64,000 nt of DNA from Gloeophyllum trabeum ATCC 11539. Taxonomy: Eukaryota; Basidiomycota; Agaricomycetes; Gloeophyllales; Gloeophyllaceae. The stretch is from positions 1,991,134 to 2,055,133 of the forward strand of contig NW_006920411.1 of assembly GCF_000344685.1 (NCBI RefSeq). The letters run 5' to 3'. The translations under genes and the position numbers were made by a program. A model generated the notes under the pieces. That model ran no database searches, had not been told where the DNA came from, and saw only the letters and a list, made by a program, of their open reading frames with translations. Below are positions 33,095 to 43,855 of this stretch, piece by piece; the stretch's first letter is position 1, and each line of letters starts with the position of its first letter.

Positions 33095-34528
33095 ATGGCT
33101 GCTCGGGCGACATTCTCTCGTTTCGCGCCTGTATTGGTGAACACCCGCGCGGCATCGCGTCGACTGCCGGGTCGCGTCGCGTTAGCTCGCGGTTATGCGA
33201 CCGCCAGCGAAAACTCTGTAAGTTGATCGCTCGCTGACTGAGCTTGCGATAGTCTTATGTGTCCCATTTAGATGACTGTCCGTGAGGCACTCAATGCCGC
33301 TATGGAGGAGGAGATGTTGCGGGACGAGTCAGTTTTCATCATGGGAGAGGAAGTCGCGCGGTACAACGGTGCATACAAGGTGTGTGTTCCGTGCCTAGTA
33401 CAAAAATTCCTAAAAGTACTAACTCTAGTTGTGTAGGTTACCAAGGGCTTACTAGACAAGTTTGGCGAGAAGCGGGTAGTTGACACGCCGATTACGGAGA
33501 TGGGTTTTGCTGGTCTCGCTGTCGGTGCTGCTTTAGCCGGCCTGCGACCAATGTATGCACTTTCCGACCGTGTTACACCGGATATGCAGTCTAACGTTCT
33601 TCTAGTTGCGAGTTCATGACATGGAACTTTGCCATGCAAGCCATAGACCAAATAGTCAACTCTGGCGGCAAGACGTACTACATGTCGGGTGGAAATGTGC
33701 CCTGTCCAGTGGTCTTCCGTGGTCCCAACGGTGCTGCTGCTGGTGTTGCTGCTCAACACTCACAGGACTATTCAGCTTGGTATGGTCAAGTTCCCGGTCT
33801 GAAGGTCGTGAGCCCTTGGAGTGCGGAAGACTGCAAGGGTTTACTAAAGGTCCGTATATGCAGCCATAACTGTCCTAGCCTGCTGTCTTACAAACCCTCG
33901 ATCAGTCCGCCATCCGAGATCCTAACCCTGTTGTTTTCCTGGAGAACGAGATGTTGTACGGTGTCTCGTTCCCCATGTCCGAGGCCGCCCTCCGGGACGA
34001 CTTCCTCTTGCCCATCGGCAAGGCCAAGGTCGAGCGTGAGGGGAGCGACGTCACCATCGTTGCACACAGCAAGATGGTCACCCACAGTCTTGAGGCCGCC
34101 GAGTTGCTGGCCAAGGAGGGCATCAAGGCCGAGGTGATCAACCTGCGTAGCATCCGTCCTCTTGATATCGACACTATCAAGAAGTCCGTGAAGAAGACCA
34201 ACCGGTGAGCCCGTTATTGTCTTTCCTGCTTGCATTCGCTGACTGGCCTGCAGATTGGTTACGGTTGAGGGTGGCTTCCCCGCGTTCGGTGTCGGCAGTG
34301 AGATCTGCGCGCAGATCGTCGAAAGTGAAGCATTCGACTACTTGGATGCACCTGTTGAGCGTGTAACCGGTGCCGACGTTCCCACTCCTGTAAGTCTCCA
34401 ATATGTCTAGACGTGCCTCACGTTAACGATGAGGATGATAGTACGCTAAAAACCTCGAGGATCTTGCTTTCCCTGACACCCCGCTTATCGTCAAAGTCGC
34501 CAAGCGCGCTTTGTACAGGACGAACTAG
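33095..34528 (+). CDS. PDB1: Pyruvate dehydrogenase E1 component, beta subunit, mitochondrial
   Basis: E1-beta of the mitochondrial pyruvate dehydrogenase complex; with E1-alpha it decarboxylates pyruvate using thiamine diphosphate and reductively acetylates E2. The start at 33095 opens a mitochondrial presequence (Arg/Ala/Ser-rich, to about [11 protein letters not shown]). Conserved segments are [51 protein letters not shown] (ThDP-contact Glu), [72 protein letters not shown] and ADVPTPYAKNLED. Length is about 370 residues. Introns near 33220, 33380, 33545, 33850, 34205 and 34390 are all short. It converges with HIS4. Confidence 0.97.
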
Positions 34529-34720
34529 AGTTTAGTCTAGGGATACAGGTTTATTCTGGGTACACTGCTATGTTTATTCTTAGACATCCTGTAAGTACGG
34601 TAGGGCTTGGCATGCCTCGTGCAATACCATTTTAATATGCGGATAACCTCCATATCCGGGGTTGCTTGACAGTAGTTGTCCTCTGATATCCAGCATCCAT
34701 AGATCCCCTTCCACATAAAC

Positions 34721-37357
34721 CTAACTCGATATGTGGCGCAGACGGATACGTACGGCGTTCGCATGGGCGTCGAGGCCCTCGCAGTCAGCCAATGTTGCCA
34801 CTACTGGCCCGAGCACCTTCAAGCCGTCCACCGTCACCTCTTGCGATGTGATGTGTTTCTGGAAAGACAGTGTATTGACACCACTAAACTGCCGCGCGTA
34901 CCCATTCGTAGGCAGGGTGTGATTTGTACCAGATGCGTAATCTCCACAGCTGTCATGAATGAGCATATTATCCACAGCAATGGCGTAGTACAAGCATACC
35001 TTTCGGGCGAGTAGGGTCCGACAAAGACACTTCCGGCATTCTCCACGAGCGACACCGCCGCGTTTGCCTCCCGAAGATGCAGGATCAAATGCTCGGGTGC
35101 GTAATCATTGGAGAATTGCACGGCTTCTTCTACTGACGAAGCTTTGACGATCAGACTCTTTGCCACCGATTGTCGCACAATGTCGACCCGAGTCAGAGCT
35201 TTAGCCTGTTCATCTACGGCCTTCTCGATGGCCGATAACTCTGCCTGTGACAGGTTGACTGCAACTAGGACCACTTGCGAGTCCACGCCATGCTCTGCTT
35301 GAGACAAGAGGTCGGCCGCGACGAAGGCGGAATTGCAAGTATTGTCCGCGATGACCTTGGGAAGATGTAAGCTCCTAACAGGAATTCTGTGCAGAACGGG
35401 GTGCACTAACCAGCACTTCCGACGGCCCAGCAGGCATATCAATAGATACCAATGCATCCGTATCATTCTGGACAAGCATCTTTGCCGCAGTAACCCACTG
35501 GTTTCCTGGGCCAAAGATTTTGTCTACCTTCGGTACCGTCTGTGTTCCATATGCCATCGCAGCGACGGCTTGACCTCCGCCGGCTTTCAAAACTGTCGAA
35601 GCTCCAACCAGTTTGGCGACGTACATCACTTCCGGCGAAACGCTGCCGTCCGGCTTCGGCGGCGTGGCGATGACGATCTCCTTGCACCCAGCGACTTGGG
35701 CAGGAATGCCCAACATCAAGGCCGTGGACGGTAGAACTGCCGTTCCGCCCGGGACGTACAGGCCGACCCGCGCGACGGGGCGAGCGAACCTGGAGCAGAC
35801 GACGCCAGGCATAGTTTCTACTTTCAATGTAGAATTCTGTGTCTGGGCCTCGTGGAACTTGCGGATATTCGCGTATGCCTGGTCGATTGCTTGCCTGACC
35901 TTGTCGTCAATTTGCATTGTGTCTTCGGGGAACGGCGCGTGCATGATGGGGGATGTGAGCTTCGCCTGATCAAACTTGGCAGTCAGCTCGAGGAGCGCGG
36001 CATCCCCTCGGATGCGAACGTCGTCGACGATAGGCTTGACTTTAGATATCATCTCGTCGGACTTGAGGACCGGTCTCCGCAGGAGCTGGTTGCGCTCGGC
36101 GCTGGAGACGGTGGATAGATCATACGTCCTCATGCGGATGAAGTCGGTACTTGCACCACTAGGTGCGGGGGCGGGCACGGGCTGCGGGGCTGGTTTAGGC
36201 GTGAACTGTGGTTTGGCATTGCCTGGTCTGCGTGTCACCTTCTTTGCCTTCCTGTCTAGTGACCGCTCAATGTCAACGATGCTGACGCCAGCGGCAACGC
36301 AACGCGTCAGAGCAAAGTAAAATAGGTCAGCAGCTTCGAACGCGACTTCTTCTTTCGACTCGGCTTGGCACAATTCGTCTGCCTCTTCCATGATTTTAGA
36401 TCGCAACAAGGTCGGATCATTGAAAAGTCGCATGGTGTATGAACCCTCAGGGGCAGAGGATAGCCTGGACTGCAGAGTGGTTTCGAGCGCTGACAAGCCA
36501 GACAGACCGCCGAAGCAGGATGGGCGGTTGAGGTGACAGAATCCGGACCCGTGCTGGATGACGGAGAACTCGAGCGAATCGGAATCACAGTCCAGGTGGA
36601 TATAAACGACGTCCTGGGTCGAGCCCGAGGTCTCTCCTTTTCTCCATAGACCATGTTTGCGTGACTGGTAGACTCCCTTGCCGGTGATGATACTCTCCTT
36701 TATGGATTCCACGGAAGAATATACCAGTCCAAGCGACTTGCCGCCGTGGAGATAAGATGATACGACTGTCGCAAAAAGACCATCTGGTCTGTCCGATGTG
36801 ATTGGGGACAGGAAGGCCTCGCCCACATTGATCTGGTCCTTCGTAGATGCCCCAAGTGTAAGTTGAGATGTCGGGAGCACGAGGACAGATTTGGCTCCGA
36901 GGATCTTGCGGATAGTCGACTGAGATGGTTGTTCAGGAGCAGTCGGAAGCACGTAGACGGAAGACGACTCGGAAAAGTATCGCGTTACGGACGAGATCAA
37001 GTCGAGATCCAAGGCGGGCGTCTTGATTAGGACGCCGGACACACCTTCGCGGATTTTATCAGTAACTGCACTGACATTTGCGACATCGAGCAGGAGCAGC
37101 AACCGCTCGGCAGGCAGGGTCCCAATAATCTCTTTAGCCCATGCCACTGGGACAATTACCCTTTCCGCCCCTTCGTCCAGGAACGCCACAATCTCGTCCA
37201 GATTGAAGGACGAGTCGTGATCGAAGAGGATGTACCGTCTGCATGTCTCGCTGACCGCGACCTGAGCCAGCGACGGTACTATAACAGGCCCAATGCGAGC
37301 CAGTGCGTCGACGAGAGCGCTATCCGCATTCTCGAGCAGGGGCAGGAAGACAGACAT
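34721..37357 (-). CDS. HIS4: Trifunctional histidine biosynthesis protein HIS4 (HisI-HisE-HisD)
   Basis: One polypeptide for phosphoribosyl-AMP cyclohydrolase, phosphoribosyl-ATP pyrophosphatase and histidinol dehydrogenase (steps 2, 3, 9, 10). The first true ATG (37357, MSVFLPLLENADS) was chosen; the frame is open further upstream but without ATG. An N-terminal HisF-like region is followed by HisI (TSDRPDGLFATVV, SRKHGLWRKGETSG, HLDCDSDSLEF, GFCHL). HisE (MRLFNDPTLLRSKIMEEADEL, FEAADLFYF) comes next, then a Pro/Ala linker (about 36150-36220). HisD has GLYVPGGTAVLPSTALM, AGGGQAVAAMAYGT, KIFGPGNQWV, DMPAGPSEVLV, LLSQAEHG, DYAPEHLIL, and the last exon CGDYASGTNHTLPTNGYAR. Two short introns near 35365-35425 and 34970-35020. 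About 840 residues, the normal length. Confidence 0.96.
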
Positions 37358-37412
37358 GAAGAGCGAAGGCAAAATCTCAGCTCCCCTATTCGACAACACT
37401 AGATAAGATAAA

Positions 37413-37418
37413 TGACTC
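37413..37418 (+). promoter_or_regulatory. TGACTC core, possible Gcn4/CPC1 site upstream of HIS4
   Basis: TGACTC, in the context ATGACTCGA, lies 56 nt before the HIS4 start codon in the 113-nt gap to the tRNA gene. The general-control factor Gcn4/CPC1 binds RTGACTCAY; the core matches and the 3' flank does not. HIS4 is a classic general-control target in yeast, so a role is plausible. Confidence 0.4.
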
Positions 37419-37470
37419 GACGATCTGGCATTCAGCACAAATTGATTATATTAACATACCAAACCGACAT

Positions 37471-37582
37471 GGCCTTGTAGTGTAGCGGTCCTATCACTCC
37501 GGATTCTGAATCAGGTTGCGTAACGAAGTTACGTGACAGACCCGAAATTCCGGCAACCCAGGTTCGAGTCCTGGCAAGGCCT
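37471..37582 (+). tRNA. tRNA-Gln (anticodon CUG) with intron
   Basis: Acceptor strands GGCCTTG (37471-37477) and CAAGGCC (37575-37581) pair fully, with discriminator T at 37582 and a T run (Pol III terminator) after it. The anticodon stem is CCGGA/TCCGG with anticodon CTG at 37506-37508. The T arm is CCAGG-TTCGAGT-CCTGG, whose GGTTCGAGTCC is the B box. A 38-nt intron (37510-37547) sits at the canonical position after base 37 and contains CAG able to pair with the anticodon. The gene is divergent from HIS4, 113 nt away. Confidence 0.95.
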
Positions 37583-37588
37583 TTTTTG
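37583..37588 (+). terminator. Pol III T-run terminator of tRNA-Gln
   Basis: A run of T residues directly follows the mature 3' end of the tRNA, the standard RNA polymerase III stop signal. Confidence 0.75.
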
Positions 37589-37729
37589 CTTGATGTCCCT
37601 CACATTGGTCGTTATCCGATTCCGCATGGAAGGCACTGCCACCAAGCCGGCTGTATGACATCATATGCTTCTTCTAAGTGCTGGAGAGAGCTTGCTTACC
37701 TGGAATCACATTTCTTGACTGTCTTAACG

Positions 37730-38569
37730 ATGTCGCTTTTCGTTAACCTACCAAGTATTCTGTACGCCATACCACGGAACCCTGTCACAGCCATAGGGTT
37801 ACCTTTGACCCTTGGACTGCTAAGCGGCAGGAGCACAAAGGAAGTTACGCAGACTCAGTGGTACAATGCTCGTATATTTATCCTATATACCTAGAATGCC
37901 TACTAATACGCTTCATGCAGTGCTTGTATACGCCCCCGGGACGTCCGCCGGCAAAGGTCTTCCCCACTGTATGGCCTCTACTTTACATAGGTACGTACGG
38001 ATAGGCGTACTAACGGTGGCTTGGCTCACGAGTGTCGTCCATATAGCTATGGGCTATGCTTCACATCTTGCCATTAAAGCGTACGATTCTGCGGTGTCTG
38101 ATGCAGTCAGGTATGTCCAGACAATTCGCGCCGGTACGAAGCAAACGTTCTCATGTCGAGTTGAAGGAACGAGATATCGCTGGGACTTGGCCTATACTAC
38201 ACTCAGCTTGCTTTCAACTGCCTCTGGACACCCTTGTTCTTCAACTTTAAGCAGGTAAGTCGTCAGCCCACCCATTGACCCACTGAAGTTACGTATGTTC
38301 ACTCCGCTTTAGGTTGGCTGGGCACTAGTGGACAGCGTCATTCTGGCCGGGACAACCTTCTACATGACCGTACGTTTTACATTTGATGTAATTGTGCAAG
38401 CCACTGATGGTTGCACCCATCCCATCCTCAGAGAACTCTAGATGCCCCGACCTCATCAAAGACAACGTACCTCTTGCTGCCATATTGTGCATGGCTGTCC
38501 TTTGCGACATATCTCAACGGCGGCATTTGGTGGTTAAACCGTAACCGTACTCTCAATAAGAACATGTAA
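37730..38569 (+). CDS. TspO/MBR (translocator/peripheral benzodiazepine receptor) family protein
   Basis: Five-helix membrane protein of the TspO family, which binds tetrapyrroles and sterols; it usually sits in the mitochondrial outer membrane or ER. Six exons (37730-37867, 37921-37990, 38047-38110, 38167-38254, 38313-38369, 38432-38569; 555 nt) give 184 residues. Family marks are the N-terminal NPVTAIGLPLTLG helix, the W-Y-x2-L-x2-PP motif formed across the first junction, PPAKVFPTVWPLLYIAMGYAS, LYYTQLAFNCLWTPLFF (helix 3-4 core), VDSVILAGTTFYM and the C-terminal LSFATYLNGGIWWLN. The first intron must be read as a GC-AG intron (37868-37920, 53 nt, TACTAAT branch). Every GT choice tested breaks the frame or lacks a proper donor. 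It converges with the coiled-coil gene. Confidence 0.9.
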
Positions 38570-38983
38570 TCATAATTTTACAAATCGTTCGAGACAGGAC
38601 GTTGCCAGTATCGGTACAACCGTACTGTCTTGACGCACTGTTGTACTAGGAATCCAGACCACAATTTAGGAGAGCGAAGTCGCGGTTCCATGGAATGATG
38701 GTGCAAGAAAGGCGAGCCAATCCGGAAGACAGTCCCCAGAACACAGAGTCGCCGAGACACGGAATAGTCAAGCTACATGAAGTCAGTGAAGGCCGACCAC
38801 AGGTACTCAGCGCCGTTTTCTTGTCTTTGCACGCAGTGCGGCCTGGGGTTCGACGCCCTAGACGGACGTAGAATCAAGTCAGTAACAATATGTGTTCAGT
38901 CATACCTTTCGTTTTTCTCCAACGCTATCCTGCCTTACAGACTTGCGTCCAGCAACCTTCTGGTCGGGAGAAAGAAGTCCTGA
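38570..38983. other. Convergent 3' region
   Basis: About 415 bases between the ends of the TspO gene (+) and the coiled-coil gene (-). It should hold both 3' UTRs. The open frames here are short and unconvincing. Confidence 0.5.
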
Positions 38984-41900
38984 CTATCTAAGAGGAAATA
39001 TCTGGCTTACTGTTCGTCTCTTGGGTCTGCCATTTCCAGAGGGCGCAGGCGAGACCGTTCTATCTCTCTTTCGCAGACTCCTGCTCGACATCGGTGGTTC
39101 ACCTCTTTCAGCCGCACTTGAGCCTGCAATTTCCGTCTCTACTGGCGGGGGAGGCGTCTTGCTAGAGATACCGGGGGATATTCGTCGATCATCGTCGAAG
39201 TCGACGATCTCGTCTGACCCATCCGTGGCAAGGCTTGTGAAAGTTGTCCTGCTCAAGGCCGTGGTGTGATGCGACATGGGAAGCGTAGCGCCGCTAGCTG
39301 CATCAACTGCGATTCTTCCATTAGCAACACGGTGATGCGCTACAATGGAGGCAGGTGGCAGCATTGCTGTGTTCGTCGCCTTCGGTGTGTATCGTACGAC
39401 AGCGGGACCAGGGTGTTGATAGTATACGTCCGAGGCTGGAGGGCTGGAACCTGTAGGAGGCAGAACCGCACGACGCGGTGCTGGTGTGGTTCGACTATTC
39501 GTGCCTATGTCATCATTGTTGGTAGACTACGTTTATCGCATATTAATTTCGAGCCAAGTGATGAGGGGAAAGATACTTGCCGGTACATCTCTGTCCGGCG
39601 CCTTTGTGAAAGTAACTTGAGCTTGGACGTGAGCCGGTGAGCTGCTCATCTGGGAAGATAGCCACTGGTCCAAGTCTATCATCGAACGTGATTCGTTGCC
39701 CGCCTGGGCCTGAGCTCTGGCCTGAGGGGCGTGTCAAGTTCACAAACATGACCTCCCTGAGTAACCCAGTCAAATACCTGCGAGTTCAGGTGGCGAGCAA
39801 GAGTGGATTCAAGTAGCTTGTTTCTCGCTTGCAGAGCCTTCAGCGCATTCTCTCTCTTCCGGGAAAGTATGGGTCGTGTCTAGAATTCCGGTAAGCCATC
39901 TACCACTCACCTTTCTGAGTTCATTCCCTTTGGCGATGAGCTCTTGCTCGTAAAAGGACTCTGTAGTTCGGGTAAGGTTGCCGAGGAATGTCTTTTCTTC
40001 TTCGCTCTACAGAAAGAGGAAAGTCACTGGAACGCATATTGGCGCAACAACTGGGATGTACCAGGTTCCCGAGACTGTATCGAGAAGCGATGGTCTTCGC
40101 CCGCTCTTCGAGTGCCGCTTTACAGGACTCTAGATTTCGGAGCCGGACTTCCAGGTCTTTGATAACCTCCTCGCGCTGAAGTGATAGTTGCTCCGCCCGT
40201 TCTGCTTCCCTAAGAAGATTCTGATATTTGAGCTCGAGCACATGCATATCTTCCCTTAGCTCTTGCCGTGATTTCATTGCCTCGATATGGGCATGTGCCA
40301 TTTGAGAGGCCCGCTCGCTTTCGGCCTTCAGCTTGAGCTCAGCTCTCTCTTGCACACGGCGCAGTTCGACTTGCATATCTGCCAATTCCTTGACACCATT
40401 CTCCCGTACAGATCGAAGCTCGGCGGCTGCTTCTTTTAGCTGCAGGTCCATATGCGATTTCTGCTCCTGAAGTACGCGGATATCGGCTGCCGCAGTACTG
40501 GTGGTTGCTTCAAGCTTTTGCTGCTAGAGTATTAGAACGAGACACGGCCGTTGCTTAAGATACCCTACCGCGTACGATACTTCGGCCGTGATGAGTCGCT
40601 CCTGTACGAACGTAAGTAACTCAAGTAAGGTCTGTGCATTAGTACGAAACCTGAAGATTGCCGTTGGATTCCTTCGTGATCCGTAGCGTTACACTTTGAT
40701 CGTCAAAACGTTCTTGTAGAACCTATGTAACGATAAGCATTGTCCGAACGAGACATCGTTTTACCTCACTTGAGACTGGGTGAGAGCATCGTGTAGTCTG
40801 GAATGATGCTGAGTACAATATCCACAGTGGCGTAAGATCCATACTTCTCTTTACACCCATCCAGCTCTTTGCCTTTCTCCTCCAGGCACGTCTCTAACTT
40901 CTGAATGGTCTGTTTTAGCGATATATTTTCCGAGTGTAGACTCTCCTTCTCGGACTTCAGGCCCTCCGAACGAGCCTGCGTCTCAGCCAACGCCACTTGC
41001 AGGGCATGCAGATTTTGGCCCTGCGCATTGAAATCACGTTGGCAAGTCAACACCCTGGTAATCTGAATGAGTATACTGTGCCAGTGAGCGCCATGATCAT
41101 TACTTGTCTCTGAGCTCGTCTGCAGCTGAGGCCGCTAATTCACTGCGGGTTCTGACTTCTGCTAGCTCGATGGATGTGTCCTTCAACTTGGTAGATTCAT
41201 GTAACAGTTGCTTCTCCAGCTCCGACAACCTATACCAATCAAGGCATAAGCTTCCGACAAGTCTTCGGGACCCTTTTATCACTTATTATGCAAACTTGCG
41301 GAAGTGCTTTGTTCCGCTTTCAGGGAGCAGGTTAAGCTAGTGACATCCGCCTCCCGTTGTCGTGATTGTTTAGCGTGAGATCGCAGTCTGTATAGAAGAA
41401 CAAAGTGCTTGTCAGAATTGATTCAGCTAATATGACGGAGGCCAATCACTCCGTATGTGCCAGCTCTAGACTTTGCAACTCGAGCCTCTGATTATCAAGC
41501 TGACGTTGCAGATCAGCATTTCTTCATGCAGAGGACAATATCTTCAGCGTAAGTGTAAGATATTAGATCGAGGCTACATACCGTCCTTTCAGTGCGTCGG
41601 TCCCCTCTAGCTCTTCGTTGCTCCTAGCCAAGTCGTCGCTCAATTGATCGACCCTGCAGGTGAGTAATTTACAGCTGATTTGTAATATAATAATCTGAAT
41701 CGGCGCACCGTTGCTGTAGTTGCATAAGGTCCTTTTCATTATTGGCAGCGCTCACAAGAGCATCCACGAGCTCTGACCCCTGGTCCCGTAGGCGAGTTGA
41801 CATATCCGACAGGCGTGAAGCTGACCTCTACGAGTCAGTTGGGCATAGTTTGGTTTCCGTACGTACTTACTCATCTCGCGCATTACATCAGCAGAGCGAC

Positions 41901-43422
41901 AGAGAGCTTCCCGGTCCCCTTGATGAGTTTCCTCCAGCTCTCGAATACGAGTCCTTGCTTGGATCAAATCTGAACCACTTGAGGTCAATTTGTCTCTTAG
42001 CAAGTCCACTACTTGTTGCGCTAAGGATAGGTAGGTGAGAGTACAGCCTATTAAAGATACATCGCTGCGCTTACTATGGGTATTCTGGGCCTGAAGGTCC
42101 TTGATGATATCTCTGGTCTTAGACGCACGTACGAGTTCTCCGTCATCGTCGATGGAAGGCTCGATTCCTGTCCGAACCAAGTTCGAGCAATCACAAAGGA
42201 TGAAGTTACCAAATCACAGACTTTGCAGAGCATCCGCTACAGTTGTCCGCAGGTCGGCTAATTCGGGAAGGGAGGATTTCGCGGTCCTCACGAATCCGAA
42301 TGCGTCTTCCGATCTCGACTGAAGTCCCTCCATGACCGATTGTAGCTGAGCTATACTATTTGCGTCGAGCCGAATATAGTAAGCACAACAACAGTACATT
42401 GCGATTGCAATACCTTTGACGACTGGACTCGAGACTCGCCAACGAGTTTTGTCTGAATTCCTTCCAGCGTTGTTCGATATCGTTCTTTTCATTTTGGGAT
42501 CGCTGCAATTGTTGCTCCATCTCTGTTACTTGTCGCCGCTTCGCGAGAGGCTGTCAGAATACGCTCGGACAAAGTATATGCGCTAGAATGAATACCAGTT
42601 CTTCTCGTTCTATCTTCGCGTTCCTCAAATCTGTTGCCCCTCGCATCATAACAGTTGATATATCGTCATGCTGATCGTTGAAACTGAGTTCAGAGGCTGC
42701 TCTCGCATGTGGTCCTGCGGATGCCCTCGGGAACGAAGTAGGTATAGCACGTCCGGCAGTAGAACCATGATCGGGGCGATTAGTGTATCCCCAGCCGTCA
42801 GACCCCACTTTTGAAGGAGCTAAAACACCGCGTTAGATTTCCACAGCAAGTTTCATAGGCGCACTCTACCCAGATCAGCTGGTGCCCGTATGTCCACACT
42901 GGCCGGGTCTGCAGTATCCTCTCCATGCTCCGTCTTGACGATACCCGTACCGGATGAAGTTCGTTGATCTCCAACAGATTTAACGAGTATTGGGTCCACT
43001 GAGCCACGCCCGGCTATCAAAGGGTATTGCCTGGGTACCAGAGGAATGTTGGAGGAAGTATGGGTTGAATCCGGATATGCTTGTCGCCTTGCAGAGGGCG
43101 CGCCGGGGTCAGGTATGACCTGTGCCAAAGATTTCTCTCCCAAAGCAGGCCATATGCTCCGAGTTGGAACGTGATGATAGCCCTGGGATTGGGGGTCCAA
43201 CGAAGTAGCGCCAAGTTCCGACGCAGCTCTCGCATCACCAATTAAGCGCACTGGAAAGGCTAGCCGGCTTCTGTTTCCTGTATTGGTATTCTCATCGCTG
43301 GTCGAGGTTGTTGGTGCCGAGTCAAACTGCGTCCTGAAAGAGAAACGAGGATGAGACTTTCCGCTACTAGCATATCCGTTGAAGAGTGGTCGATTGATCC
43401 CAGGAAAGCTTCCCTCAGCCAT
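38984..43422 (-). CDS. Large coiled-coil protein, unknown function
   Basis: Many-exon gene from ATG 43422 (MAEGSFPGINRPLFN) to a stop at 38984. The first ~190 residues are Ser/Thr/Pro-rich and disordered. Exons from about 42500 down to 39920 each encode heptad-type helices, for example LQAQNTHSKRSD, ELEKQLLHESTKLKDTSIEL, LHALQVALAETQARSEGLKSEKESL and ELADMQVELRRVQERAELKL. These together predict several hundred residues of coiled coil. The C-terminal ~130 residues (38984-39364) are disordered with ERGEPPMSSRSLRKRDRTVS and a KRRTVSQIFPLR end. Coil plus flanking disordered ends is the plan of structural proteins of kinetochore, spindle or synaptonemal complex. No family motif allows a choice. 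Exon boundaries are approximate. Confidence 0.72.
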
Positions 43423-43855
43423 GTTAGAGATCTACACAGACACGGTGCATATACTTCGAGGGCTGGTGTTCCCGGAGACGACGTGAATGGGAAGGACGCG
43501 TCGGGCGACGCGCTGTGGGTCAGGATAGACTCAGAGCCGCGAGACGCGCTGATGTCTTCCGAGCATGTGACAAGATAGGTTGTGCACGTGACACGTGTCT
43601 ACTAATAGTATAAGTATTCCGATCTGAACCTCCTGGCAGTCCTGCATATAGTATATACTCGATTCGACGCATATCATAGCCTACACATACATCATGGAGC
43701 ATGTAGACATGGATTTGGAAATTGGAAACACAGGGGAAGAGATAGGTTAGTAATACACAGTCCTACGAAACGGGTTACAGCACATGGTCGTGGTCTTCAG
43801 AAATAGCCTAGTGGATTCGGAACGTTGCGGACGAAGTAGCCCTGAACGACCAACC
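43423..43855. other. Intergenic
   Basis: About 430 bases between the Argonaute stop and the coiled-coil gene start on the same strand. It should contain the Argonaute 3' UTR and the coiled-coil promoter. No feature was recognised. Confidence 0.5.
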
